64,000 bases of DNA from CALKXV01 sp965228905 (GCA_965228905.1 CBDDII010000003.1:1612001-1676000), one strand, 5' to 3'. Counted from the stretch's first letter, positions 35,828-45,192 are shown. Notes: generated by a model not told the origin, from the letters alone. Numbers and translations are program-made.

Positions 35828-37561
35828 TTGGGACGCGGTTTTCTTGCAGGTCTTTTCTGGGGCTTCATCGTTGGTGCGGGGATGCTTCTTGTGTCGTCGC
35901 AGGCACTGGATCGTCAGGAATTGAGCCTGCCACAACCCGAAGCCTCGACGGTCGAGGTGCCGGGCGGCAGCGAGTTTGATCAGGCGCGGGTTGAAACCGA
36001 TCCGGTTCTGCCCGAAAGCGACACCCGCCCCGAAGGCGAAACCACGGGACTGGCCGCGGTGCCGGACGATACGGTGGACGCACCGCCCGCATTCGACACG
36101 ACCGCGCTTGAAGTGCCGACCCCCTCGGTGGGCGAGGCGGGCGAGTTGAGCGAGGCACCTGCCACCAGCGACGCCCCGGAAGCCCCCGAAGCCGCAGTCA
36201 CCGAACGGCCTGCCGACAGCACCTCCGACCTTGTCGTGCCGGAAAGCCCGGGAACAGCGCCCGAAGCAGGCGGTGAGGCGGTTCAACCCGAAGCCCCGGT
36301 CGCAGATGAAGCAGGCGATGCCGAGGCCGCACCGGTCGAAGACGAAGAGATGTCCGACACCGATCTGGCGGTGCTTCAGGCGACAGAGGCCGATCAAAGC
36401 CCCGGTGCCGACACAGGCACCGCCCCCGCAGTGACAACAGAAGCCGATGCGCCATCCGCGCCTTCCGCCCCTGCGGTCGGCGACGAACCCGCCTTGCAGA
36501 ACCAGGCCTCAACCGAAGGCAGCGCACCGCGCCTGCCCCAGATCACCAGCCCGACACAACCCGAAGCCGGGGCCGAAGCTCCCGACGTGGCCGCCGCGCC
36601 GACCCAGCCCGAAGCACCGGTCGTGCCTGTTGAAACCCCCGAAAGCGACACCGACACCGGCAGCCTCTTGCAACCGGTCGACTCCCTGACCGAACAGGCC
36701 GAAACCGTGGAAACCGACCGTTTGCCGCGTATCGGAGATGCCGACACAGCCGGTGAGGAGGGCGCAGACGACGACAGCCTGCCGACTATCCGCCGCCTCG
36801 GCAACGAGGCCACCGCCGAGGCGGAAGAGGAAGAAGAAACACCGGAAGTAGCAGAAGAAACCGAGGCCGAAACGGAAGACACGCCGTCCGGCCCCGCCAT
36901 CGTCGCCTTCGGAAAGGAATTCTCGAACGCGAACGGCACGCCCCTGCTTGCGCTCGTGCTGGTGCAGGAAGGTGACGCAGCGCTTGATACCGAAACTATC
37001 GAAGCGCTGCCCGCCTCGATTGCCTTTGCCCTCGATGCCGGACTTGCCGGGGCCGATGCCTCTGCCGCCCGTTACCGCTCAGCCGAGCGCGAGGTCGTGA
37101 TGATCCCCTCGTTGCCAGATGGCGCACGCCCGCAGGATGTTGAACAAGCCCTGCGCGTGAATTTCGAGGTCATTCCCGAAGCGGTGGCGATCATGGATGT
37201 CTCGGGCTCCAGCTTTCAATCCGACCGCGCCGCAGTGGAACAGGTGGTTGCCGTCGTGGCCGACAGCGGCCATGGGCTCATCACCTATCCGCGCGGGCTG
37301 AACACCGCCCACCAAAGTGCCGAACGGGCAGGGGTGCCGGCCGGTCTGATCTTCCGCAAGCTGGACGGTGGCGGCGAAACCGTCGAACAGATCCGTCGCA
37401 CCCTGGACCGTGCGGCTTTCCGCGCCCGAAACGATGAAGCGGTGATCCTTGTCGGCACGACCGGAGACAATACGCTGGCGGCAATCATGGAATGGGCGGC
37501 AGGCAATCGCGCGGAATCCGTGACAATCGCCCCGATCTCGGCAGCCCTGTTGAACCAGTAG
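35828..37561 (+). CDS. yibQ: YibQ-type divergent polysaccharide deacetylase with long acidic linker
   Basis: About 577 residues. A single N-terminal membrane segment (FLAGLFWGFIVGAGMLLV) is followed by some 330 residues of low-complexity Ala/Pro/Glu/Thr sequence. The C-terminal 200 residues form a divergent polysaccharide deacetylase domain (PASIAFALDAGL, VVMIPSLPDG, GLITYPRG). TTG 35828 is preferred as start because GGAGG lies seven bases upstream; an in-frame ATG at 35735 lacks this. I recall a yibQ gene between trpE and trpG in Rhodobacter sphaeroides; here it is divergent from trpG. It is probably anchored in the inner membrane with its domain in the periplasm. Confidence 0.8.
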   Translation: MGRGFLAGLFWGFIVGAGMLLVSSQALDRQELSLPQPEASTVEVPGGSEFDQARVETDPVLPESDTRPEGETTGLAAVPDDTVDAPPAFDTTALEVPTPSVGEAGELSEAPATSDAPEAPEAAVTERPADSTSDLVVPESPGTAPEAGGEAVQPEAPVADEAGDAEAAPVEDEEMSDTDLAVLQATEADQSPGADTGTAPAVTTEADAPSAPSAPAVGDEPALQNQASTEGSAPRLPQITSPTQPEAGAEAPDVAAAPTQPEAPVVPVETPESDTDTGSLLQPVDSLTEQAETVETDRLPRIGDADTAGEEGADDDSLPTIRRLGNEATAEAEEEEETPEVAEETEAETEDTPSGPAIVAFGKEFSNANGTPLLALVLVQEGDAALDTETIEALPASIAFALDAGLAGADASAARYRSAEREVVMIPSLPDGARPQDVEQALRVNFEVIPEAVAIMDVSGSSFQSDRAAVEQVVAVVADSGHGLITYPRGLNTAHQSAERAGVPAGLIFRKLDGGGETVEQIRRTLDRAAFRARNDEAVILVGTTGDNTLAAIMEWAAGNRAESVTIAPISAALLNQ

Positions 37562-37576
37562 CGCAGGCGCTGGCGT

Positions 37577-38380
37577 CTAATGCGCCGCCGCCGCCGAAGG
37601 GTCGACCAGTGTGCGCCCGCCGTCCACCGTCAACACCTGCCCGGTGACAAAGCTCGACCCGTCCGACGCAAGGAACTGCGCAACCTCGGCCAATTCCGAC
37701 GCACTTGCGATCCGGCCCAATGGCGTCGCGGTCAGGATTTCGTTGCGCATGTCGTCGCTTTCCTTCAGGAAATCCGACAAGGACGCGCTCATCACCGAAC
37801 CAAGGGCAATGGCGTTGACCCGGATCCGATCCGCGGCCAGCACAAGCGCCATCGACCGCGTCATCTGGTCAAGTGCCGCCGAACTGACCGAATAGGCCAG
37901 AAGCTCGGGCCGTGCCCGTCGCGCGGCGATGGACGACAGGTTGATGATCGACCCGGCGGGGCGGTCGTCTTCGTCCTCTTCCGCCTGTTTCTTCATCCGC
38001 TTGGCAAACAATTGGGTGACACGAAGCGAGGTCATCAGATTCTGCTGGATCAGCGTCTCCATCGCGTCTTCCTCGGAATTCAGGGGATCACCCGTCATCA
38101 CCTGCCGCGAGGCATTGACCAGGATGTCCACCCGGTCGAACCGGTCGATCGTGGCCGACAAGAGGTTCGCCACGCTCAACTTCTCGCGCAAATCGCCCGC
38201 GAAATAGGCACCGTTGTCGGCATCGTCCACTTCGCCCAATTCATCGGCCAGACGGGTCTCGTCCATATCCGCAAACATCACGTTCGCCCCGGCAGACATG
38301 AAATGCCGCGCAATCGAAAGGCCAACTCCGTTCGCGGCCCCCGTGACAACAGCAGTCTTTCCGGCGATCGAGAATGACAT
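37577..38380 (-). CDS. Short-chain dehydrogenase/reductase family protein lacking the catalytic Lys
   Basis: A 267-residue Rossmann protein with cofactor motif TGAANGVG at 13-20, a DILVNAS block, and a catalytic-region serine in INLSS. The active-site motif reads YSVSS with Y163; the Lys expected four residues later is Ser 167. The C-terminal GQVLTVDGG is normal. Catalysis may be altered or lost. It is the last gene of a clpS-methyltransferase-SDR run with only four bases between it and its upstream neighbour. Confidence 0.87.
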   Translation of the reverse strand: MSFSIAGKTAVVTGAANGVGLSIARHFMSAGANVMFADMDETRLADELGEVDDADNGAYFAGDLREKLSVANLLSATIDRFDRVDILVNASRQVMTGDPLNSEEDAMETLIQQNLMTSLRVTQLFAKRMKKQAEEDEDDRPAGSIINLSSIAARRARPELLAYSVSSAALDQMTRSMALVLAADRIRVNAIALGSVMSASLSDFLKESDDMRNEILTATPLGRIASASELAEVAQFLASDGSSFVTGQVLTVDGGRTLVDPSAAAAH

Positions 38381-38384
38381 GGGT

Positions 38385-39395
38385 CTATCCTTTGCGGGCG
38401 CGTTTCGGGGATGAGGCGTGGAAAATCTTGAAAGACGGGTTCAGGGCCAGGGGCTGTACATTGCGAAATGCGTCTTCTAGATCGCTTTCGTAGGGCAAAT
38501 GCCTGTTGGCCACAAGCCAAAGCGATCCCTTGGGTTTCAGCATCCCGGCAGCGGCGCGGATAAAGGCGCGGCCAATGCCGGGATCGGCCTTGCGCGATGT
38601 GTGAAACGGCGGGTTGGTCACAACGTGATCCAGAAGGGCCGGGGGCTTCCACGTGGTGGCATCGGCCCAGTGAAACGCCGCAGCCTCATGCGCGACGTTC
38701 TCTTGTGCCGAGGCAACCGCCAGCCAATCCGCCTCGACCAAATGCAGGGCCTCCGGTGCGGATTTTTCGAAAATCCGATGCGCCAGATACCCCCATCCTG
38801 CCCCGAGGTCGGCAATTTCGCCTTTCAGATCAGGCAGGTGGTCGGCCAGGAAGGCCGAGCCGGGATCGACACCATCGGCGGAAAAGACACCGGGGGCCGT
38901 GTGAAATCCGAAAGGTTTTGCAACCGGTGCAAGCTCCGGCAGGTCCAGCACCTGCATCACATCCTCTTCCATCCCGCGTTTGCGGAACCAGAACAACTTG
39001 CCATGCGCCTTCGAGATCACCTCTTCCACCGCGAACCGCTTGCGACACAGCTTCAAGAAACTCTCGATCCCGTCGGTCTTCTGCCCGTCGATCACGATCA
39101 CCGCTCCGTCCGGCGTGCGCCGCACCGCGTCTTTCAGGTATCCAAGCGCCCGGTCCTTTTCGCGCGGCACCCGCAGGATCACCGCGTCATAGGAATAATT
39201 CGGGATCTTGGCCGTGTTCAGCCCCTTGGCCTTCAACGCCTCGTGGACCGGCGCAATGGGTTGCACGGCCCGTATGCGATCGGGCGCGAGCCCCGGCAGA
39301 TCAAGACCGGCCCAGGCGTTGAACACCGCGACACGCCCCTCTCCGGGCAGGACCGCTTCGCTTTCCAGCCAGGACTGCAAACGTCGGTTTTCCAT
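38385..39395 (-). CDS. Class I SAM-dependent rRNA methyltransferase, RsmC-like
   Basis: A 336-residue protein with the two-domain plan of RsmC/RlmG guanine-N2 methyltransferases. A degenerate N-terminal half is followed by a catalytic half with the SAM motif IADLGAGWGYLA and the target-base motif VTNPPFHTS. The NPPF motif and order point to methylation of a guanine exocyclic amine, probably 16S G1207. The exact nucleotide is an inference. It follows clpS by 22 bases on the same strand. Confidence 0.85.
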   Translation of the reverse strand: MENRRLQSWLESEAVLPGEGRVAVFNAWAGLDLPGLAPDRIRAVQPIAPVHEALKAKGLNTAKIPNYSYDAVILRVPREKDRALGYLKDAVRRTPDGAVIVIDGQKTDGIESFLKLCRKRFAVEEVISKAHGKLFWFRKRGMEEDVMQVLDLPELAPVAKPFGFHTAPGVFSADGVDPGSAFLADHLPDLKGEIADLGAGWGYLAHRIFEKSAPEALHLVEADWLAVASAQENVAHEAAAFHWADATTWKPPALLDHVVTNPPFHTSRKADPGIGRAFIRAAAGMLKPKGSLWLVANRHLPYESDLEDAFRNVQPLALNPSFKIFHASSPKRARKG

Positions 39396-39417
39396 GGGAA
39401 CAGGCAGGCCGGAGGGC

Positions 39418-39741
39418 CTACTCTTTCTCCATCGTGCATTGCAGGGGATGCTGATGGCGGCGCGCGAAATCCATCACCTGCGCCACCTTGGTTTCCGCCA
39501 CCTCGAAGGAAAAAACACCAACCACGGCAAGCCCCTTCTTGTGCACCGTCAGCATCAGTTCAAAGCTCTGAGCATGGTTCAGCCCAAAGAACCGTTCCAG
39601 CACCAGGACGACGAACTCCATCGGCGTATAGTCGTCATTCAGCAGCAAGACCTTGTAAAGCGGCGGTTTCGCCGTCTTCGGCTTGGTTTGCGTCAGGGTG
39701 TCCGAGCCGCCGTCGGGCGTCTCGTCATCCTCGGCCATCAT
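39418..39741 (-). CDS. clpS: ATP-dependent Clp protease adaptor ClpS
   Basis: N-end-rule adaptor that delivers proteins to ClpA; about 107 residues. The core YKVLLLNDDYTPMEFVVLVL and the MLTVHKKG-type binding site are conserved. The start is uncertain: ATG 39741 gives a length close to E. coli (106), while an in-frame GTG at 39762 adds seven residues without a good ribosome site. No clpA is adjacent. It heads a short leftward operon. Confidence 0.94.
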   Translation of the reverse strand: MMAEDDETPDGGSDTLTQTKPKTAKPPLYKVLLLNDDYTPMEFVVLVLERFFGLNHAQSFELMLTVHKKGLAVVGVFSFEVAETKVAQVMDFARRHQHPLQCTMEKE

Positions 39742-40200
39742 GTAGAATTTTTCCGGGGTCACGTGGCATCAACGGTTCAGGGTGGGTCGGTCGTTCAATA
39801 TAAGCCATCCAGCGGCTGTGAAAAGGGGCAAGGCAAGGATTACCGCGATCTGCCCCAACGCCGACGACAGGCTTTGGCAGGGTGCGTGCAAATTTCCCCT
39901 GACCCGAGGCCGGATTCCCGGCCTTCTGGCGGGTCATGCCAGGTTCTGCGGTTTGCAAACGTGGCTTCCGGGTGCCGTGCAGTGGGTTATTCAGCACATG
40001 ACCCTCCGCGCGTCCCGCAATATATAGTGTGGGGCAAGCGGAAACTTGCTTGATCTGGTGAAATGCCGCGAATCGCCCAAAAACACCAAATATTCACTGT
40101 TTTCTGATGGATTCTGGCGTGTTAGCGTATCGCTAATTCTGGGCGAACCCGGCGGTGAATGATCGGGTCCCCGTGGCAGGTTTTATAAAAGGGCAGTGTC
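39742..40200. other. 459-base divergent intergenic region with structured elements
   Basis: No gene is supported here. It holds a nested hairpin at 39900-39936: TGACCCG with CGGGTCA outside, AGGCCGG-ATTC-CCGGCCT inside. Near 40017-40028 is AT-rich sequence (AATATATAG) that could be a leftward -10. A dyad TTAGCG-TAT-CGCTAA lies at 40122-40136 in front of the carboxypeptidase gene. Confidence 0.4.
40122..40136 (+). promoter_or_regulatory. Operator-like dyad TTAGCG-TAT-CGCTAA
   Basis: A perfect six-base inverted repeat with a three-base centre, 65 bases before the carboxypeptidase start. The position fits a regulator site; the binding protein is unknown. Confidence 0.3.
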
Positions 40201-41589
40201 GTGGCAAGCATTCGCGTCACCTTCGGGATTCTGTTTTCATTGCTGTTCTTGCTGTCGCCCGTCGTCAGCCATGCCGCGCCCTATGCGGCGATGGTGGTCG
40301 ATGCGCGGACCGGCAAGGTTCTGCATTCAAGGAACGCCGACACCCGGTTGCACCCGGCGTCGCTGACCAAGATGATGACGCTTTATGTCGTTTTCGATGC
40401 GGTCGAAAAGGGCGAGATCAGCCTTGATACATTGGTCACCATTTCGCGTAAGGCGGCGGCGGAACCGCCGTCGAAACTGGGCTTGAAGGCGGGGCAGAAG
40501 GTCAAGCTGCGCTACCTGATCCGGGCCGCGGCGGTGAAATCGGCCAATGACGCGGCGACGGCCCTGGGAGAGGCGATCTCGGGCAGCGAAGCGGCCTTTG
40601 CCCGGCGCATGACGCGCACCGCCCAGGCCATGGGCATGACCAAGACGACCTTTCGCAACGCCCACGGCCTGACCGAAGCGGGGCATCTGTCGACCGCCCG
40701 CGACATGACCAAGATGGGCCGCCACCTGTTCTATGATTTTCCCCAGTATTACAACATCTTCTCCCGCGTTTCGACCAGCACCGGCAAGAAGATGGTGTCG
40801 AACACCAACCGCCGCCTTCTGGGCAGCTATCGCGGCGCAGACGGGATCAAGACCGGCTATACCCGCGCGGCCGGGTACAACCTTGTCGCTTCGGCCGAGC
40901 GTGGCAATGAACGCATCATCGCGACGGTCTTTGGCGGGCGCTCCAGTGCCTGGCGCAATGCCCGTGTGGCCGAACTTCTCGACATGGGATTTTCGCGTGC
41001 GCCCAGCCGGGTCGCGGTCGTGAAACCTCAACCCCCGGTTCTGGGCCAACCGGGAAAAACCGTTGTGGCGTCGGGCCTTGTGGCGCGTTCGCCGCGCCCC
41101 GCAGCGCGGCCCGGTTCCGTGCCGGAAGAGGGCACGATCATCGCCATGGCCGAAGGGATTTCCGACGTTCTGGCCGAGGTCGCGGTCGGCGAAACCGTTG
41201 TTGAACCGGCGCCGGTTGCCGTTCTGGCGGCCAGCCTTGCCGGGGCCATGATCCGCCCCGCGCCCAGACCGCAACGCACTGAAAAGGTGGAAGACGTCGC
41301 GCGTGTTGACAGCAAGGAACCGGTGGTCGTCACCCGCCTATCGACAAGTGGCGGGCGGCATTGGGGGATCAATGTCGGGCGCTATACCACGCGGCACGAG
41401 GCCGAGCGGGTTCTGTTGCAGACCGCGCTTGTTGAAATGTCGACGCTGGACGTAGCCCTGCGCAAGGTCACCCGCAGCCCCAAGGGGTGGGAGGCGAATT
41501 TCGTCGGGCTGACCGAGGAACGCGCGGCCATGGCCTGCCGCCGTCTGGCGGCCCGCAACCTCAGCTGCAACCCCGTTGGGCCGGGCTGA
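40201..41589 (+). CDS. D-alanyl-D-alanine carboxypeptidase with SPOR domain
   Basis: Low-molecular-weight penicillin-binding protein that trims peptidoglycan stem peptides; 462 residues with a signal peptide ending SHAA. The three active-site motifs are SLTK (S54-K57), SAN (S114-N116) and KTG (217-219). The last 80 residues (GGRHWGINVGRY, ALRKV) form a SPOR-like domain that would target it to denuded septal glycan. A 100-residue Pro/Ala linker lies between. The start is GTG 40201 after AAAGGG. Confidence 0.93.
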   Translation: MASIRVTFGILFSLLFLLSPVVSHAAPYAAMVVDARTGKVLHSRNADTRLHPASLTKMMTLYVVFDAVEKGEISLDTLVTISRKAAAEPPSKLGLKAGQKVKLRYLIRAAAVKSANDAATALGEAISGSEAAFARRMTRTAQAMGMTKTTFRNAHGLTEAGHLSTARDMTKMGRHLFYDFPQYYNIFSRVSTSTGKKMVSNTNRRLLGSYRGADGIKTGYTRAAGYNLVASAERGNERIIATVFGGRSSAWRNARVAELLDMGFSRAPSRVAVVKPQPPVLGQPGKTVVASGLVARSPRPAARPGSVPEEGTIIAMAEGISDVLAEVAVGETVVEPAPVAVLAASLAGAMIRPAPRPQRTEKVEDVARVDSKEPVVVTRLSTSGGRHWGINVGRYTTRHEAERVLLQTALVEMSTLDVALRKVTRSPKGWEANFVGLTEERAAMACRRLAARNLSCNPVGPG

Positions 41590-41680
41590 ATGGCCAGCAT
41601 TTTCAAAACCTTGGAAGGCGGTCATCTTGACCGCACGCTGTTCAATTCCCATGTCGAAAAGACCAAGGATGGGGAAAAAG

Positions 41681-41842
41681 ATGAAGCTGAACAGACGCCT
41701 TTTTATCGCCGGTTGCGGCTCGCTCGGCGTGACAAGACTCGCGCCGAAAGTGGTGACAAGCGCACCCGGTCGTCGCGTTCTGACACTGGTTTATGACAAA
41801 TCGCTTGGCATGATGCGCGCGATCGACCGCGTGGTGCCCTGA
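41681..41842 (+). CDS. Small protein with twin-arginine-like N-terminus
   Basis: A 53-residue ORF beginning MKLNRRLFIAGCGSLG, which resembles a short Tat signal. The rest is LVYDKSLGMMRAIDRVVP. The ribosome site is only GGGGAAAAAG. A different frame starting ATG 41590 also runs through this stretch, so support is weak. Confidence 0.35.
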   Translation: MKLNRRLFIAGCGSLGVTRLAPKVVTSAPGRRVLTLVYDKSLGMMRAIDRVVP

Positions 41843-41964
41843 CCCTTACCAAAATCCAACCTGTACGTTCGCCCGGCGCCTGTGCCGTGGCAAAATGTAC
41901 GTGGTTTGAAACGGCAATTTTCCGTTTTGTACGCCGAGGCGTGCGCATGAGTTAACAGGGTGTT

Positions 41965-42018
41965 TCGCTTCGCTGGCGCGAAGCGACCGCCGCCCGGACG
42001 ATGTCCGGGCGGGGTTTT
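41965..42018 (+). terminator. Tandem hairpins with short T-run
   Basis: TCGCTTCGC-TGGC-GCGAAGCGA (41965-41986) is followed by CCGCCCGGAC-GAT-GTCCGGGCGG (41990-42012), then GGTTTT. Both stems are perfect. They would end rightward transcripts before the convergent valS. Confidence 0.7.
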
Positions 42019-42040
42019 GCGTATTTTTAAAGCGGTGAAG
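42019..42040 (+). repeat. GCGTATTT-type 22-base intergenic motif, copy 2
   Basis: The second copy, again immediately after a hairpin and T-run, and 22 bases from the valS stop. Confidence 0.55.
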
Positions 42041-42062
42041 ACCCGTGGAGAAACCCCAGGGG

Positions 42063-45000
42063 TCATCCGAGTTCGGCCAACCGTTCGAGAGCGGTCTGGA
42101 GCCGGGCGAGTTCGTCGGATTTCTGGGCGGCGAGGGTTTCCGTTTCCTCGACCACCTCCGCTCCGGCGTTTTCGCGGAACTTGGGGTTCTTCAACCGGCC
42201 CGTCAGCCCGCCCAGTTCCTTGGTCAGCTTGCCCACGGTCTTTTCCAGCCGCGCCTTTTCCGCGCCCGCGTCGATCAGCCCTTCCAGCGGCAGGGCAAAG
42301 CTGCCGCCTTCGACGGCGATGGCGGCGGCGCCCTTGGGCGCGGCGTCCACCACCTGCAAGCCTTCGATGCCCGCCTCGCGGTCGCGCAGGATCAGGGTTT
42401 CGTTGTTGGCCCAAGCCGCGCGTCCCGCATCATCCAGCGCGATCTGCAACAGGGGCGCTTTCGTCTTTTTCGGCACGTTCATCAACCCCCGGATCGAGCG
42501 GGTCTTTTCGATCAGATCGCGCACCCAGTTCAGTTCGACCGTTGCCGCCTCGTCGATCAGTTCCGCGCCATAGGTCGGCCAGTCGGCGTGGACGCAGGGC
42601 TTTTCGCGGGTGGGGGCCGAGAGCGACCAGAGTTCTTCGGTTATGAAGGGCATGATCGGGTGCAGCATGATCAGCAATTGATCCAGCGCCCAGGCCATGG
42701 TCTGGCGGGTTTCATCCGCCGCCGCGCCGTCCATCAGGGGTTTCGAAAACTCCAGGTACCAGTCGCAATAGGTATAGGTGAAGGCGTAAAGCGTGTTCGC
42801 CGCGTCGTTGAACCGGAAGGCGGCAAGGGCCTCGTCCAGCGCGATCCGGGTCTTGGCAACCTCGCCCACGATCCACTTGTTGACGGCTTGCGTTGCCGCA
42901 TCGGGCGTGCGGGTTGCGACGTCGAAAACGCCGTTCATCTCGGCAAACCGCGCGGCGTTCCAAAGCTTCGTCGTGAAGTTGCGATAGCCCTGTATGCGCT
43001 GGGTCGAGAGTTTCAGATCGCGACCCATGGCAGCCATGGAGGTGAGCGTGAAGCGCACGGCATCGGCCCCGTATTCGTCGACCAGTTCAAGGGGGTCGAG
43101 CACGTTGCCAAGCGATTTCGACATCTTCTTGCCCTTCTCGTCGCGGACGAGGGCGTGGACATAGACGGTGTCAAACGGGCGGTCGCCCACGGTGGCGTAT
43201 TGCATCATCATCATCCGGGCGACCCAGAAGAAGATGATGTCGAAACCGGTGATGAGGACGGAGGTGGGGAAGTATTTCTGGAGTTCCGGCGTGTCCTCGG
43301 GCCAGCCGAGCGTGCCGATGGGCCAGAGGCCGGAGGAGAACCAGGTGTCGAGGACGTCGGGGTCGCGCCACAAGTAAGAGTATCCCGGGTTTTCTTCGGT
43401 GAGGCGCTTTGCTTCGGCCAAATCCGTGCACTCGATCACACCAAGATCATTAGATGCTCCGCCGTGGCCATCCTTGTATGTCAGAAATTTTGCAACGGCT
43501 TGGTCGAAGTCATTAGCAACGATTTGGACTGGTTCTTGGTAGTCCATATAGCGGTAGCCATTTCTATCAGTCTGAAAGCCGGGCCCATACCAAACCGGGA
43601 TCTGATGCCCCCACCAGAGTTGCCGCGAGATGCACCAGGGCTCGATGTTCTCAAGCCAGTTGAAGTAAACTTTCTTGTGCTGCTCCGGCAGGATCTCTGT
43701 GGTGCCATCGCGGACGGCCTCCAGCGCGGGGCCGACGATCTTGGCGGTGTCGACGAACCATTGGTCGGTCAGCATCGGTTCGATCACGACCTTCGATCGG
43801 TCGCCGAAGGGCTGCATGATCTTCTTGTTCTCGACCAGCGGGACTTCGTCGGTAGCAAAGCAGACGCGCCCGTCGCTGTCGTCGATCTCGCCCGCGACCA
43901 TGACGGCAAGACCTTCCTCGGTGATCTGGCTCACGACCAGCTTGCGGGCCTCGAAACGGTCCAGCCCGCGCAGGTCGTCGGGGACAAGGTTGATCGTGTC
44001 GCACTCGGCCTCTGACAACTCCCGCTCGCCCTTGGCGACGCTCATGGCGGTCCCGGCAGCCTCGGCATAGGGCGCACCGTCGTCGCGCATGGCACCCTTC
44101 GTGTCCATCAGCCGGTACATCGGGATATTGCCGCGCTTGGCGACGGCGTAGTCGTTGAAGTCGTGCGCGCCGGTGATCTTGACCGCGCCCGAGCCGAAGT
44201 CGGGGTCGGGGTATTCATCGGTGATGATCGGGATCAACCGGCGGTGTTCCTTGGGCCCGACCGGGATTTCGCAGAGTTTCCCGACGATTGGCGCATAGCG
44301 CTCATCCGAGGGATGGACCGCGACCGCGCCGTCGCCCAGCATGGTTTCGGGGCGCGTGGTGGCGATCGAGATGTAATCGCGCGTCTCGGTGAACAGGACG
44401 TTCCCGTCCTCGTCCTTTTCGACGTATTCGTAGGTCGCGCCACCCGCGAGCGGGTATTTGAAGTGCCACATGTGGCCGTCGACCTCGATATTCTCGACCT
44501 CGAGGTCGGAAATCGCGGTTTCGAAATGGGGATCCCAGTTGACCAGCCGCTTGCCGCGATAGATCAACCCGTCTTCGTACATCTTGACGAAGACCTTGAT
44601 GACCGCGTCGTGGAAGTTGCCTTCTTCGCCTTCAGGCGCGTTCGGGGCACCGGACATGGTGAAGGCGTTGCGCGACCAGTCGCAGGAGGCACCGAGGCGC
44701 TTCAACTGTTCGATGATCGTGCCGCCGGATTGCTGTTTCCATTCCCAGACCTTGGCGGTGAACGCCTCGCGCCCCATGTCGCGGCGTCCGGGTTCGCCAG
44801 CTTCGGCGAGGTTCCTTTCCACGACCATCTGCGTGGCGATGCCGGCGTGATCCTGCCCCGGCTGCCAGAGCGTGTCGTGCCCGCGCATCCGGTGCCAGCG
44901 CGTCAGGATGTCCTGAAGCGTGTTGTTGAAGGCGTGGCCCATGTGCAGAACGCCGGTGACGTTGGGCGGCGGGATCATGATGCTGAAGGTTTCCTCGGAC

Positions 45001-45092
45001 GAGGCATTGGCCCCCGCCCTGAAGGCACCCGAGGCCTCCCAATCGGCATAGATGCGGGCCTCGGCCTCGGCTGCGTTGAAGGTCTTTTCCAT
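42063..45092 (-). CDS. valS: Valyl-tRNA synthetase
   Basis: Class I aminoacyl-tRNA synthetase of 1009 residues, charging tRNA-Val. The HIGH motif is HMGH at residues 50-53 and KMSKS is near residue 655. The editing domain lies between them. A C-terminal coiled coil (AEKARLEKTVGKLTKEL) is typical of ValRS. Around 43380-43630 (residues about 490-570) GC drops to roughly 47-55% by hand count and codons become AT-richer, which breaks with the rest of the gene. The N-terminus MEKTFNAAEAEARIYADWEA is standard. Confidence 0.97.
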   Translation of the reverse strand: MEKTFNAAEAEARIYADWEASGAFRAGANASSEETFSIMIPPPNVTGVLHMGHAFNNTLQDILTRWHRMRGHDTLWQPGQDHAGIATQMVVERNLAEAGEPGRRDMGREAFTAKVWEWKQQSGGTIIEQLKRLGASCDWSRNAFTMSGAPNAPEGEEGNFHDAVIKVFVKMYEDGLIYRGKRLVNWDPHFETAISDLEVENIEVDGHMWHFKYPLAGGATYEYVEKDEDGNVLFTETRDYISIATTRPETMLGDGAVAVHPSDERYAPIVGKLCEIPVGPKEHRRLIPIITDEYPDPDFGSGAVKITGAHDFNDYAVAKRGNIPMYRLMDTKGAMRDDGAPYAEAAGTAMSVAKGERELSEAECDTINLVPDDLRGLDRFEARKLVVSQITEEGLAVMVAGEIDDSDGRVCFATDEVPLVENKKIMQPFGDRSKVVIEPMLTDQWFVDTAKIVGPALEAVRDGTTEILPEQHKKVYFNWLENIEPWCISRQLWWGHQIPVWYGPGFQTDRNGYRYMDYQEPVQIVANDFDQAVAKFLTYKDGHGGASNDLGVIECTDLAEAKRLTEENPGYSYLWRDPDVLDTWFSSGLWPIGTLGWPEDTPELQKYFPTSVLITGFDIIFFWVARMMMMQYATVGDRPFDTVYVHALVRDEKGKKMSKSLGNVLDPLELVDEYGADAVRFTLTSMAAMGRDLKLSTQRIQGYRNFTTKLWNAARFAEMNGVFDVATRTPDAATQAVNKWIVGEVAKTRIALDEALAAFRFNDAANTLYAFTYTYCDWYLEFSKPLMDGAAADETRQTMAWALDQLLIMLHPIMPFITEELWSLSAPTREKPCVHADWPTYGAELIDEAATVELNWVRDLIEKTRSIRGLMNVPKKTKAPLLQIALDDAGRAAWANNETLILRDREAGIEGLQVVDAAPKGAAAIAVEGGSFALPLEGLIDAGAEKARLEKTVGKLTKELGGLTGRLKNPKFRENAGAEVVEETETLAAQKSDELARLQTALERLAELG

Positions 45093-45170
45093 GGATCACG
45101 TGCCTTTTGAAACTTGCGGCACCGTTTAGCCTTCCCGTCGGCGAAGGGAAAGGTGGAAGGGGCAGGAAAT

Positions 45171-45192
45171 GCGTATTTGAAAAGCGGTGAAG
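45171..45192 (+). repeat. GCGTATTT-type 22-base intergenic motif, copy 3
   Basis: This copy lies in the 184-base divergent gap between valS and the CoxL-like gene, not behind a terminator. It is about 80 bases from either start. Confidence 0.5.

Noticed and set aside
42045..44015. A 656-codon rightward frame opposite valS
   Set aside because: It mirrors the valS coding pattern; high GC3 removes stops from the opposite strand. No ribosome site or domain is visible.
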